NCBI GenBank assembly: GCA_037447655.1
Contig: JBBHKE010003441.1
Span: 1-64,000 of the forward strand
DNA from: Zygnema cylindricum
Taxonomy: Eukaryota; Streptophyta; Zygnematophyceae; Zygnematales; Zygnemataceae
Direction of reading: 5' to 3'
DNA: 64,000 nt
Shown here: positions 55,024 through 64,000 of the stretch, one piece after another
Layout of the letters: the number at the start of each line of letters is the position of its first letter
Position numbering within the stretch: position 1 is the stretch's first letter
Notes under the pieces: generated by a model
What the model was told of the DNA's origin: nothing
The model's input: only the letters and a program-made list of their open reading frames with translations
Database searches by the model: none
Program-made: the position numbers and the translations under genes

Positions 55024-56616
55024 CTATGCATTTAAAAGATCTCGGTTGGATCTAACACATAAAAGATCACTAACAATTGAAGCCGCTAGTGCGCTCCTCT
55101 TCTTTGTTATTGTGTACCCGGCATCCGAAAAATTGCATTCCGACATGGAACTAGAAGCCGGAATAGCTAGAATAGATCTAGCAACACCGGCTAGAATAGG
55201 AAATCCTCCATCTTTCGCACGTACATATGATTTCTTTTTCCACCATTGAAGTGTGTTAAAGTTGAATCTTTCGTTGTTGGTTAATTTTAAATCAAAATAA
55301 CGTTTCAATTCGTCACTAACGAGCGTTTTTTTGTCGGTGGTAATAAAAACCTCATTTTCGTCATCGCTCTCACCAAAAAAATTGTGGAAACCGTCCATAT
55401 TTTGCGATATTTTTCTTTTTTTTGTGATACGTTGAGGACTACCGAAATCAACGTCATCACCAAGGTCGTTAGCAAGTTCTCGAAGTTTGACCCTAGCGCT
55501 TTCAATTTCGGTTTTCGATACCCCAATTATTTCAAGTTTTTGTTTTTGTCGGGGATCTAAGAGAGCCGCGATAATATGATAGTCATGAAGGCCCCACTTC
55601 GGCAACGCAAATTTCATAAAAAGTTCTTTCAATTTTTGCAAGTTTGGAGAATCGGCCGGGCATTCTTTTTCACCGTCATTGTAAGATGTTTTTCTTATCT
55701 TACAATGGTTATGCAGAGACGTTAGTTCGAACAAAACCAAATGTAAAGTTGTTTCTTTGAACTTTTCCAACTTTAGGGTCGCTTCTTGAAACCTTTCCAA
55801 AAATCGAATAAGTTCGGTAAGGTGAGTCTTATCGATACAAGCAAAAAGTATCAATTTATTTTTTGCTTGAGCGATTGGTCCTATCTCGTTGAATGCATCG
55901 TAAACACTCTTAAGCATTCGGAGCAAAGAATTCCACCGCGTTGCGTTTTCTTGTTTTAAAGTGTTTTTCAAAAGATTTTGTAAATTACTCTGTTTGAAAA
56001 ACGTGACCAATGATTTACACGCATCTATTAGATCAAAGAATTCAGGAACTTCCACATCGTATTTGTATTTTTTGGAAGTTCCGCTGTTGTTCAAAATTGT
56101 TGTCACAATTGTAGCAATTTTATGGTCCGCGCAAGGTATCCAAGTAAACATACTCGGTAGACCTTCAGTCGCACACATGTTAGAGCCACTGTCGGTCACA
56201 ACAACGCAACAATTTGCCAAAACATCAAAATTGGACAATTCAAAATTGGTCAAACAATTTTTGAAAGCCGTTAAAACATTTTCCGCGGTATGTTTTTCCT
56301 CCGGAAAATGATCGACTTGAAGCGTCCGAGCATGAAGTTTAAATTCTTTGTCAATAAAATGAGCCGTTACTGACATGAATGAGGTTATTTTTATTGTCTC
56401 GGTCCAGAGATCGGTCGTAAATGCGACGAAAATATTGTTATCAATATTTTCTTTAAGTTTTGGGATGATCAAACTACGAATATCTTTGGCAGAAGATATA
56501 ATGTAGTTTTTTACGCCATTGGCGGACGGGAGAAGTTGGTCGATGTCAACACTTTTGTTGGACGAAACACCAACATCAAATAATGCTTGACAAAATGCTT
56601 GAAAACTTGGGAACAA
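55024..56616 (-). CDS. hAT transposase, core and dimerisation domain
   Basis: 530 codons without a stop. The first residues (FQAFCQALFDVG) continue the hAT pattern after the likely intron. The RNase H-like core shows VAFTTDLWTE (first catalytic Asp, about residue 68) and VVVTDSGSNM (second Asp). The C-terminal hATC dimerisation domain reads VARSILAIPASSS, MSECNFSDAG (catalytic Glu) and KRSALAASIVSDLLCVRSN (about 470-525). All expected acidic residues are present, so the enzyme could be active, cutting and pasting this element and perhaps the MITEs nearby. Length and layout match the family. Confidence 0.85.
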   Translation of the reverse strand: MFPSFQAFCQALFDVGVSSNKSVDIDQLLPSANGVKNYIISSAKDIRSLIIPKLKENIDNNIFVAFTTDLWTETIKITSFMSVTAHFIDKEFKLHARTLQVDHFPEEKHTAENVLTAFKNCLTNFELSNFDVLANCCVVVTDSGSNMCATEGLPSMFTWIPCADHKIATIVTTILNNSGTSKKYKYDVEVPEFFDLIDACKSLVTFFKQSNLQNLLKNTLKQENATRWNSLLRMLKSVYDAFNEIGPIAQAKNKLILFACIDKTHLTELIRFLERFQEATLKLEKFKETTLHLVLFELTSLHNHCKIRKTSYNDGEKECPADSPNLQKLKELFMKFALPKWGLHDYHIIAALLDPRQKQKLEIIGVSKTEIESARVKLRELANDLGDDVDFGSPQRITKKRKISQNMDGFHNFFGESDDENEVFITTDKKTLVSDELKRYFDLKLTNNERFNFNTLQWWKKKSYVRAKDGGFPILAGVARSILAIPASSSMSECNFSDAGYTITKKRSALAASIVSDLLCVRSNRDLLNA

Positions 56617-56816
56617 AAAAAATAGAATAAGAAAATAGCATACAATTATTAACCATGATCATCAAATAAGTTTTATATCAAAATAACATCATGACAAACC
56701 AAATAATAATAAAATAAAATAAAATAAGCGTACGAATATAAATTATAGATAAAAAAATAGTGATGAAGCTCAATAATATAAATTTATTAACAAAACAAGT
56801 TATAATGACATATACA

Positions 56817-57275
56817 TTAACGCCATCCTAAATGGAATTCAAAATAAATCATACCTAAACCGTCGACCATCGAAAATGGCCGAAGGTCCTCGCAACACAT
56901 TAACGCCACCATTTTCGCAATTTTTTTTCGGTCACTCGTTTTCGCCTCCGTTTTTGAAAGAAAATTACGAAGAATTCCTCTAGAACTATCCATGTCGCCC
57001 GAAGCTAAACATGTGTGAGTGTTAATTGTTGAAGTACCGTTTGTTGACTTGTATTGATAAACTACGAAACATATATTACAAGCCACTAAACCTCCCCCCT
57101 TTACTATGTATTTGTTTGATGTTCTAGTTTCATAGACATGTTCAAATTTTTTCCAGCAACTTGAAGTGGCCTTGCTTTCTTTCACTAAGTAATACTGAGC
57201 AGTTTCACCATTTTTTGATTTTTGAAGTTCGTTTTGGATTGTAGTTTTAAGAGAAGCGAGAATGCTTTTGTCCAT
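56817..57275 (-). CDS. hAT transposase, 5' exon with BED zinc finger
   Basis: The first ATG at 57275 opens 152 codons. It contains a BED-type zinc finger arrangement (SCWKKFEHV.., VACNICFVVYQYKS, STINTHTC) at residues about 35-90, a DNA-binding domain typical of hAT transposases. It ends with CCEDLRPFSMVDGLG, the sequence that normally leads into the transposase core, followed by a GTATGA that could be a splice donor (about 56853). The downstream frame continues after about 200 bp, so an intron is likely. The exact junction is not resolved. Confidence 0.75.
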   Translation of the reverse strand: MDKSILASLKTTIQNELQKSKNGETAQYYLVKESKATSSCWKKFEHVYETRTSNKYIVKGGGLVACNICFVVYQYKSTNGTSTINTHTCLASGDMDSSRGILRNFLSKTEAKTSDRKKIAKMVALMCCEDLRPFSMVDGLGMIYFEFHLGWR

Positions 57276-58350
57276 TTTGGTGTATGACTAGGTTTTGTTT
57301 GAATTGTGGTCAAGTTTTTCTAACTTATATAGCATTCCCATTTATCGATTTATTGTTTGAAACATGTGAGTAAGCTAATAATTAGGATTTGTCTTGGGAA
57401 ATTGACGTAATAATTTGATTTCCGCTGATTTATTAACCAATAATGACTACATGTCGCGTGACATTGACATAATAATATGATATATTTGTGGAAACGCGGT
57501 ATAAAACGCATAATTAGCACTTTGCAATAATGTACGATGTATGAGTAAGCCAATAATTACGATCTGTCGCGTTATATTGATATAATAATTTGACATATTT
57601 TTGGAAACACCGCATAAAGTGCATAATTAACACTCTACAATAGATATACGATTTGCGGCCCTTATCTTTTTGTAAGATTCGCGAAATGAATAGCGTTAGC
57701 ACCGTGTCAGATTTGTGACGTTAATCATGATGCCACGTACTTCCACGATACCAAAAGTACAACGAACAATAATGTTGGAAAAAAAAGTACATTTTTTTTT
57801 TTTTTTTGGTTTTTCGTTTGACCGACCGTAACCAACCGTTTTTTATTTTCCTGGTGAGTCAACCGACCGTAACCGCCCGACCCCCAAAATTTGGCAACCG
57901 AATCCGTTCCGGATCCGGTGCGGGCGGTCGGTTAACGGTCGGTCACGGTTTCGGTTGACCGTTTGCGACCTCGGCCCAACACTACTTCCGATGCCATTTC
58001 ACGTCGACCTGACAATAGACGCAAAAGCAAAGGCGCATCTCCTTCAACCGTGAAACGGCACAGGCTGGAGGGCGGTAGCCGGTAGGTATACAATGTCACG
58101 CAAAGTCACGCGACGTCACAAGCAGTTACGGAAAATAACGTGCATCATCACAGATTGTAGACGTTGACAGCCGTCACGGGCATTGTCAACGTATACAATC
58201 GTCACACCCTTAAGTAACAATTTCGGCGACACACATAGGGACACTTGAAATCCGGGTCCGCCGGATCTGCGCTAAATAACAAAGTAAGTTCGCTAAGTTT
58301 CAAGTACATGGGGACATACCCTTACTTGAACACATGGGAACACGCTCTTA

Positions 58351-59192
58351 GCCTCCTCAAGTCGGTTGTTCGAGGGGGACTGTTAAATGCTTTGTACGAG
58401 GTGAATGGTTGCTTACGTCAGCGTGCATTTTGGAACTTTCAGGATCTTTTCCGTGGACAACCACTTTAGTAATTTACATGTCCGGAGACAAAATAGCAGG
58501 CTGGCAAATAAGTATAGTGACTTATGATGGACGTATTCAGTAGAGTACGTACTTTTTTTATACATCAACGTGCGTACGTGTGTACGAATAACTTATTGAA
58601 GCTCTGGAAGGCTTCCTGCGTAACTGCTTGGCATCTTCCGAAGTCCAGCTGTGACGTTTTTGAGTATACGGTGCATTGTACGAACGTGAATTTAACGTTG
58701 AGGTTGTGGTGGAATCGAGGGACTTCAGAATTGCAAAACGCTAAGTAATGCGGACACATTCCGTATTTGATGAGGACACATACAAATTGAATTTATGTAC
58801 GGTAAAGGACAAAGTCAGTACGGTCCAGCCGGAACTGACAACCTCACGGCCATGCTAAAGACAGCCGCCGGCAACTGCGTCTGTTTCTGCCGAAAATTTG
58901 ATTGCGCACAGGTGTGAAAACAATGTCGAGAAGTAAATCTTGGCCGTCCGACTGACATTTTTATTGTGTAGTTTGTACTATTTTTTCCAAATTTTTAGGC
59001 GGAAAGACTCTGTCAAAATAATCTTTTCCCCCCCTGAAAGAGATACAGCCAATGAAAAAATCTGAAAGACTATATTTCCAGACCTTGAAATTGGAATATC
59101 CAATGAAAGTGAAGTACGTAAAACATTTGAAGCGAAAATGCCGACGAAACCGAGAAAACACCGATAAAATATTTGAAGCGAAGGTGACAACA
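58351..59192. other. Intergenic, nothing recognised
   Basis: No credible gene. Short GTACG-rich and T-rich stretches only. Confidence 0.5.
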
Positions 59193-59200
59193 GAAATTTC

Positions 59201-59659
59201 TAGTGTTGTGTATCGGTAAGGATTTGCCAATAACCGATATGGGCCTTTTTTTGGCTAGCCGATAATCGATATATCGGTACGGAAATATATAGACTGACCG
59301 TACCGATAAACGTACGGCCAGTTTACTCAACTGTACGTGTTATTCCCCCCACGCGCCCTACTCACAACCCCTATCTACTGAGGTGCCCACCAATCAGATC
59401 ATTTGTACAAGCCGAAAGTACAGTAGCCGGTATAATATATGTACGGCTTTAATACGGCTCCATTTAAAACGATGTACCTTTCACATCCGACGCCACGACT
59501 TTGTCCCTTTATTCCTTGGGATCCACTGAAAACCTGCCACGTTTATCCGTATAGAAAGTACAGAAAGTACAAATATATCGGTAACTCTGACCGTTCGATA
59601 ACCGATAACTATTGGTATCGGTATCATCGCGATAATTTTTTTACCGATACACAACACTA
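59201..59659. mobile_element. hAT-type MITE copy 3
   Basis: 459 bp. The ends TAGTGTTGTGTATCGGTAA and its perfect complement are flanked by the 8-bp duplication GAAATTTC (59193-59200 and 59660-59667), which is itself a palindrome and extends the apparent inverted repeat. The interior has GATAACCGATA and CGATATATCG motifs. Confidence 0.9.
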
Positions 59660-59667
59660 GAAATTTC

Positions 59668-60121
59668 GCTTTCTATGCGACAGTCAGATTTGCGAAAGAG
59701 GGTTGCGACACGAAGAAACAAACTAAAGCCACAGCCGGACGTTCTTTCTGTCTGTTTATTTCTTTCTTTCTGTCTGTTTTTTTTAAACGGTCGGCAAAAG
59801 TGTGTCCGTACGCCTAGCCCTGGGAAAAAGTGATTGGTGGATAGGTTTCAATTCTCTACGGCATGCTAGATTCGCGCTGAAATTTGTCCGAGGTCGACGG
59901 TGTATTCGTACTCTGCGGTCACTCCCATTGCAAAAAGTACAGAACAAGTAAAATAAAGTAAAATATGTTGGAGAACAAGTCATTACAGTACCGTACTCTA
60001 TAGTACAGTTTTGTAGCGTCAGTTCATTACAGTACAATACAGAACATAACTATAAAGTACATTTGATTCTGACTACTGCTGCAGTCCAAACTTTAAAATT
60101 TAGAAAGTTACAACAAGTATG
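59668..60121. other. Upstream region of the reductase gene
   Basis: No gene. It contains several AGTAC and CATTACAGTAC short repeats (59930-60060). Confidence 0.45.
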
Positions 60122-61218
60122 AAGTTTCGAGTGACAACTTCACATTGCAGTATTCGCTGCATAGCTGTGGAGCTTCTCTGTACGTGACGTGACAATTCAT
60201 AAGTTTTGAGTGACAACTTCACATTGCAGTATTGCTGCATAGCTGTGGAGCTTCTCTGTACGTGACGTGACAATTCATAAGTTTTGAGTGACAACTTCAC
60301 ATTGCAGTATTCGCTGCATAGCTGTGGAGCTTCTCTGTACGTGACGTGACAATTCATAAGTTTTGAGTGACAACTTCACATTGCAGTATTCGCTGCATAG
60401 CTGTGGAGCTTCTCTGTACGTGACGTGACAATTCATAAGTTTTGAGTGACAACTTCACATTGCAGTATTCGCTGCATAGCTGTGGAGCTTCTCTGTACGT
60501 GACGTGACAATTCATAAGTTTTGAGTGACAACTTCACATTGCAGTATTCGCTGCATAGCTGTGGAGCTTCTCTGTACGTGACGTGACAATTCATAAGTTT
60601 TGAGTGACAACTTCACATTGCAGTATTTGCTGCATAGCTGTGGAGCTTCTCTGTACGTGACGTGACAATTCATAAGTTTTGAGTGACAACTTCACATTGC
60701 AGTATTCGCTGCATAGCTGTGGAGCTTCTCTGTACGTGACGTGATAATTCATAAGTTTTGAGTCACAACTTCACATTGCAGTATTCGCTGCATAGCTGTG
60801 GAGCTTCTCTGTACGTGACGTGACAATTCATAAGTTTTGAGTGACAACTTCACATTGCAGTATTCGCTGCATAGCTGTGGAGCTTCTCTGTACGTGACGT
60901 GACAATTCATAAGTTTTGAGTGACAACTTCACATTGCAGTATTCGCTGCATAGCTGTGGAGCTTCTCTGTACGTGACGTGACAATTCATAAGTTTTGAGT
61001 GACAACTTCACATTGCAGTATTGCTGCATAGCTGTGGAGCTTCTCTGTACGTGACGTGACAATTCATAAGTTTTGAGTGACAACTTCACATTGCAGTATT
61101 CGCTGCATAGCTGTGGAGCTTCTCTGTACGTGACGTGACAATTCATAAGTTTTGAGTGACAACTTCACATTGCAGTATTGCTGCATAGCTGTGGAGCTTC
61201 TCTGTACGTGACGTGACT
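60122..61218 (+). repeat. 79-bp minisatellite, 14 units
   Basis: Fourteen near-identical units of 78-79 bp start at 60122, 60201, 60279, 60358, 60437, 60516, 60595, 60674, 60753, 60832, 60911, 60990, 61068 and 61147. Each has AAGTTTTGAGTGACAACTTC, a TTCGCTGCATAGCTG block, and TACGTGACGTGACA with two ACGT cores. Three units lack one C. The array ends 39 bp before the reductase ATG, so it occupies the promoter or 5' leader. Open frames within it are artefacts. Confidence 0.95.
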
Positions 61219-61257
61219 TAGTATATACTTTTTACTTGGAGAAGTGAAGGTTGAGAC

Positions 61258-63789
61258 ATGGCGGACATTTCGAAGAATTCTGAAATCACTGTCTGCGTCA
61301 CGGGTGCTGGAGGTGACGTCACTTTCATCAAAGCTCACTGCTGGTCTCTTTTACTGCTCTATGTCAGTTTTTTAAATTTGAAGTAAACTGAAGTGAATGT
61401 AAGCAATTAAACGTTGATAAAACCTTTTTTTTTTTCCTTTCGAGAGAAAAGAAATAAAGTAAAATAGAAATAAGCCGTGAAATGGCCTTAGATAGTCAAT
61501 GTGAGCAACATATTCAAAACCAAAAAGCTCTTTATTTTCAGAAATGAAACGAAAACAAAACATAAACTAGAAAGTGAATGGTGTCTCAAGTCTCTATCTT
61601 TCATTGCAATGCTGTAGGATACATTGATAAAACCTTATTTTCCTTTTTTTCGTTTTTCGTGTTTTTTCAGCAGTGAGTCAATGTAAGCAAGAAGGAAACC
61701 AAAATAGAATAGAACATAAATTAAAGTGAATGGGCTTCAAATAACTTCTCAAGTCTCTATCTTTCATTTTCTGTTGTCATTTTGCAGGCTACATTGGATC
61801 TCATGTGGTTCGACAGTTGTTGGAAAAAGGATACAAGGTTAAAGGAACCGTACGAGATTCAAATGACGAAGAAAAAAACGGTTGGATTCGAAAACTTGTA
61901 AGTCAATATCGATGTTTTGTATTTCTTTTAAAAATGTGAACTCGAAAACTCCTAAGTCAATATGATCTTTGGGTATTTTCTCCCAAACTGTGAAGTCGGA
62001 ATCTAAAAGTCTATATGATCTTTTGTTTTTTTTTTCTAGAAATTTGAAATCCAAAGACCTGTAAGCAAATATTATCTTTCGGTATTTTTTTCTAAAAAAA
62101 TTGAAACTGAAACCCTGAATACGATCTTTTGGCATTTTCTCTCAAAATGCGAAACTGTGAGGTTGTAAAACACCTTTTAGTATTCGACTATTTTCTCGAA
62201 AACTGTGAAATCGATTACTTCTAAGTCAAAATGATATTTTGGCACTTGTTCTCAAAATTGACATCATCAAGTTGCGGGTCACCTTTTTGTATTTTCCTCT
62301 AAAAGTGTGAAATTGGTGTGAATGATTTGATCATTTTTGTTGTTGTTGTTGTTTTTTTCTTTTTTTTGGTTTTTCCGTTTTCTATCCGTTTTTCTATTGT
62401 TTGATACCATTTTTTTTTTTGTCTTTTCGTACCATTTTTGCTGGTTCTGTGAACTTGAATCATTGTGCTCGACAATCATTCTTCAATTTATTTTTCTGAC
62501 TTTTAGATTTTAACTATTAGCGAGCAACTCCTAGCAGTCAACCTCGAACCAACATTCCTAAATTTGCTTCTTTACAGCTTTAGTAGTTTGGTTCTTTGAC
62601 CAAGGAATAATGTTTGTCCGTTGACCATCAAGCTTTTATTTGTTCTTTGAAACCGGTTTTTTTCCTCACGTTCTGAAAGGTTCCATTTCCTAATCTATAT
62701 CGTTGTGCTTTTGAGTCTTTTGCCCAAAACTGAAATTGTGTTGACCCTTCGATGAATCTTGAAATCTAGCTAAGAATTTGCAAAATAACTGAAACTTCGT
62801 AAAATAACTGAAAATTTGCACAACATCTGAAACTTTGCAAAACAACTGATTATTTGCAAAAAAAAACAATTTTTTGACAGGCGGAAGGCACTAGTGGCCA
62901 TTTGGAGCTATTTTCCGCTGACCTCATGGTTCCTGGAAGCTTTGATCAAGTCGTGGAAGGATGTGAATACGTGTGCCACGTGGCAACTGTAGTCCAACTA
63001 AAAGCAAAGAAAGATCCATACAAAGAGATTGTTGACCCTGCTGTGGACGGCACAAAAAATATTTTTTCGTCGATTCTGAAGGCAAGATGTGCTAAGTAAG
63101 TGGTTTTTTGAAGTTGAGAGTGGAAGATTGTGGATTTTCTTCCATACTTCCTCCTTTCTTTATGTCCACTTTTTCTGCATTTTAGTCTCCCGTCCCATTT
63201 CTCCTTTTTCTTTCTTTCTGTCCCTCTTCTCTCTCAGGAAGCAAGTCTTGCTTCTCCTTCATGTACTTGCTTTATGGGAAACAACACAGTGTGCAATCTT
63301 CTTATATGGTCTCTCCCTCTCCCTCTCCCACTCTCTCTCCCTCTCCTCTCCCTTCCCTTTTCCCTCTCCCTCTGCCTCTCCTCTCCCTTCCCTTTTCCCT
63401 CTCCCTCCGCCTCTCCCCCACTCCCCTCTTCCCTCTCCCAATCTCCTCGTCCTCTCCCTTTCTCTTGTCCTCTCTCCTACTGTCTCTCTCCGCCTCCCTC
63501 TCCCTCTGTCGGTCTATCTGTGTGCAGGCGCGTAGTCGTGACATCCAGTATCGCGGCAGTGGGTCAAGAATGCGCTGTGACCGGACGACCGTACAATGAA
63601 GGTGACTGGAATGAGAAGGCGACTATTCAGGACCCGTATTTTTTGGCAAAAACTCTCTCTGAAAAATATGCGTGGAAAGTGTACAACGAACAGGAAGACG
63701 ACACGTGGCGGTTCGAGTTAGTTACAATTCTTCCAGGATTCGTGTTTGGACCTGTTTTTGAGAAACTACATGCACGGTCGAGCCCAATC
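61258..63789 (+). CDS. Dihydroflavonol/cinnamoyl-CoA reductase-like SDR, 5' part
   Basis: Four exons: 61258-61312, 61788-61897, 62881-63095 and 63528-63789, all with GT..AG introns and consistent phase, encoding 214 residues before the gene leaves the window. Exon 1-2 forms the nucleotide-binding turn TGAGGYIGSH; KGTVRDSN after the second strand carries an Arg typical of NADP-preferring members. Exon 3 has the FSADLM, CEYVCHVAT and VDGTKN motifs of extended short-chain reductases. Exon 4 has RVVVTSS, then YFLAK, the catalytic Tyr-x3-Lys, and LPGFVFGP. Members of this family reduce dihydroflavonols, cinnamoyl-CoA or related carbonyls with NADPH in the cytosol; the substrate here cannot be told. 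The start is the only ATG in frame before the Gly-rich loop, with MADISKNSEITV preceding it. Intron 3 holds a C/T-rich tract (63300-63520). The C-terminal substrate-binding part (usually about 110 more residues) lies beyond 64000. Confidence 0.85.
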
Positions 63790-64000
63790 GTGAGTACCCA
63801 CAGTGCCAAGGACTTCGAAAGTTTGTATTTGGAGGCCGTTTGTTCAGCGCAGTTAATATTAAACCAGCATTGTAAATGTCTTTCTTCGAACACTACAAGT
63901 GGCCTTACATACTCTTCTTTCTGTAAATGTTACGACCAAATTATAATTGACGCGACTTGTTTGCCGGAGGTTTATGTTTGAAAGCTTCAGGAACCGTGAC

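Larger units (their letters stand above)
53655..57974 (-). mobile_element. hAT transposon (innermost level)
   Basis: 4320 bp. It begins CAGAGGTCGCAAA and ends as the inverse of CCGAGGTCGCAAA, flanked by the perfect 8-bp duplication CCCAACAC (53647-53654 and 57975-57982). Both subterminal regions are rich in ACCGACCG and GGTTAACGGTCGG motifs, likely transposase-binding repeats. It carries a transposase gene on the minus strand. Confidence 0.9.
53242..57984. mobile_element. hAT-type MITE copy 2 (third level)
   Basis: Starts TAGTGTTGGGTATCG and ends with TA at 57983-57984. It is flanked by the perfect 8-bp duplication CTTCCGAT (53234-53241 and 57985-57992). Its own length is about 415 bp, with dense CGATATATCG palindromes. 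A full-length hAT element has inserted two bases before its right end. Confidence 0.88.
52786..58321. mobile_element. Harbinger-like MITE C (second level)
   Basis: Perfect 16-bp terminal inverted repeats GGGTATGTCCCCATGT (52786-52801) and its complement (58306-58321), flanked by TTA duplications (52783-52785 and 58322-58324). About 0.79 kb of its own sequence remains once the nested hAT MITE is removed. Confidence 0.8.
51852..58347. mobile_element. Harbinger-like MITE B (outermost of a four-level nest)
   Basis: Begins CGGCGTGTTCCCATGT after TTA (51849-51851) and ends at 58347 with the inverse of GAGCGTGTTCCCATGT, followed by TTA (58348-58350). It is a diverged copy of MITE A, interrupted at its CCCTTA end by element C (52786-58321). 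Confidence 0.75.

Noticed and set aside
60100-61146. Open frames with repeated CHVTYREAPQL units
   Set aside because: They are frames through the 79-bp minisatellite. A 78-79-bp period that sometimes loses one base does not preserve a reading frame.
60122-61218. CRISPR array
   Set aside because: The units are contiguous direct repeats without unique spacers, in a eukaryotic intron-containing context.

Overview
The window looks like repeat-dense nuclear DNA from a eukaryote of the green lineage. The support is plant-type Ty1/copia and Ty3/gypsy retrotransposons, a gypsy element carrying a cytosine-C5 DNA methyltransferase (a combination reported from charophyte algae and dinoflagellates), and an intron-containing dihydroflavonol-reductase-like gene with GT..AG introns. 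A charophyte-type alga is a reasonable guess, but the species cannot be read from the sequence.

Layout. 1-1063: unannotated AT-rich DNA. 1064-24886: a head-to-tail multimer of one minus-strand copia element (five LTRs, four decayed internal regions) bounded by the 5-bp duplication TTAGT. A second, plus-strand copia (9165-14897) sits inside its third LTR. 25.3-26.3 kb: a decayed LTR-like repeat. About 26.4-35.7 kb: a nearly intact gypsy element, with a long repetitive LTR-like promoter region, a leader of five small hairpins, ORF1 (gag, zinc knuckles, protease, DNA methyltransferase; one gag frameshift) and ORF2 (reverse transcriptase, RNase H, integrase, C-terminal PHD finger). 36.1-37.2 kb: a polypyrimidine tract. 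37.4-43.3 kb: an inverted pair of about 0.85-kb repeats flanking satellite DNA and a small two-exon RING-H2 gene. 43.6-49.9 kb: an internally deleted copia fragment abutting a truncated minus-strand gypsy relative of the methyltransferase element. 50.3-59.7 kb: DNA transposons, including a nest four elements deep in which every insertion has its own target-site duplication; the innermost is a hAT element with an apparently intact transposase. 60.1-61.2 kb: fourteen copies of a 79-bp repeat ending about 40 bp before the start codon of the reductase gene, which runs off the right edge.

How the parts work together. Only two probable host genes are visible: the RING-H2 protein and the SDR reductase. 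Almost everything else is mobile DNA. The most notable system is the gypsy element, which carries its own DNA methyltransferase and a histone-tail-reader-type PHD finger next to its integrase. Together with the paired RNA and DNA signals conserved between its two copies here, this suggests an element that may mark its own DNA and choose chromatin. A second notable feature is that the copia families start gag inside the LTR and use a primer-binding site that matches the anticodon arm of initiator tRNA-Met and also encodes gag residues V-M-G-P.
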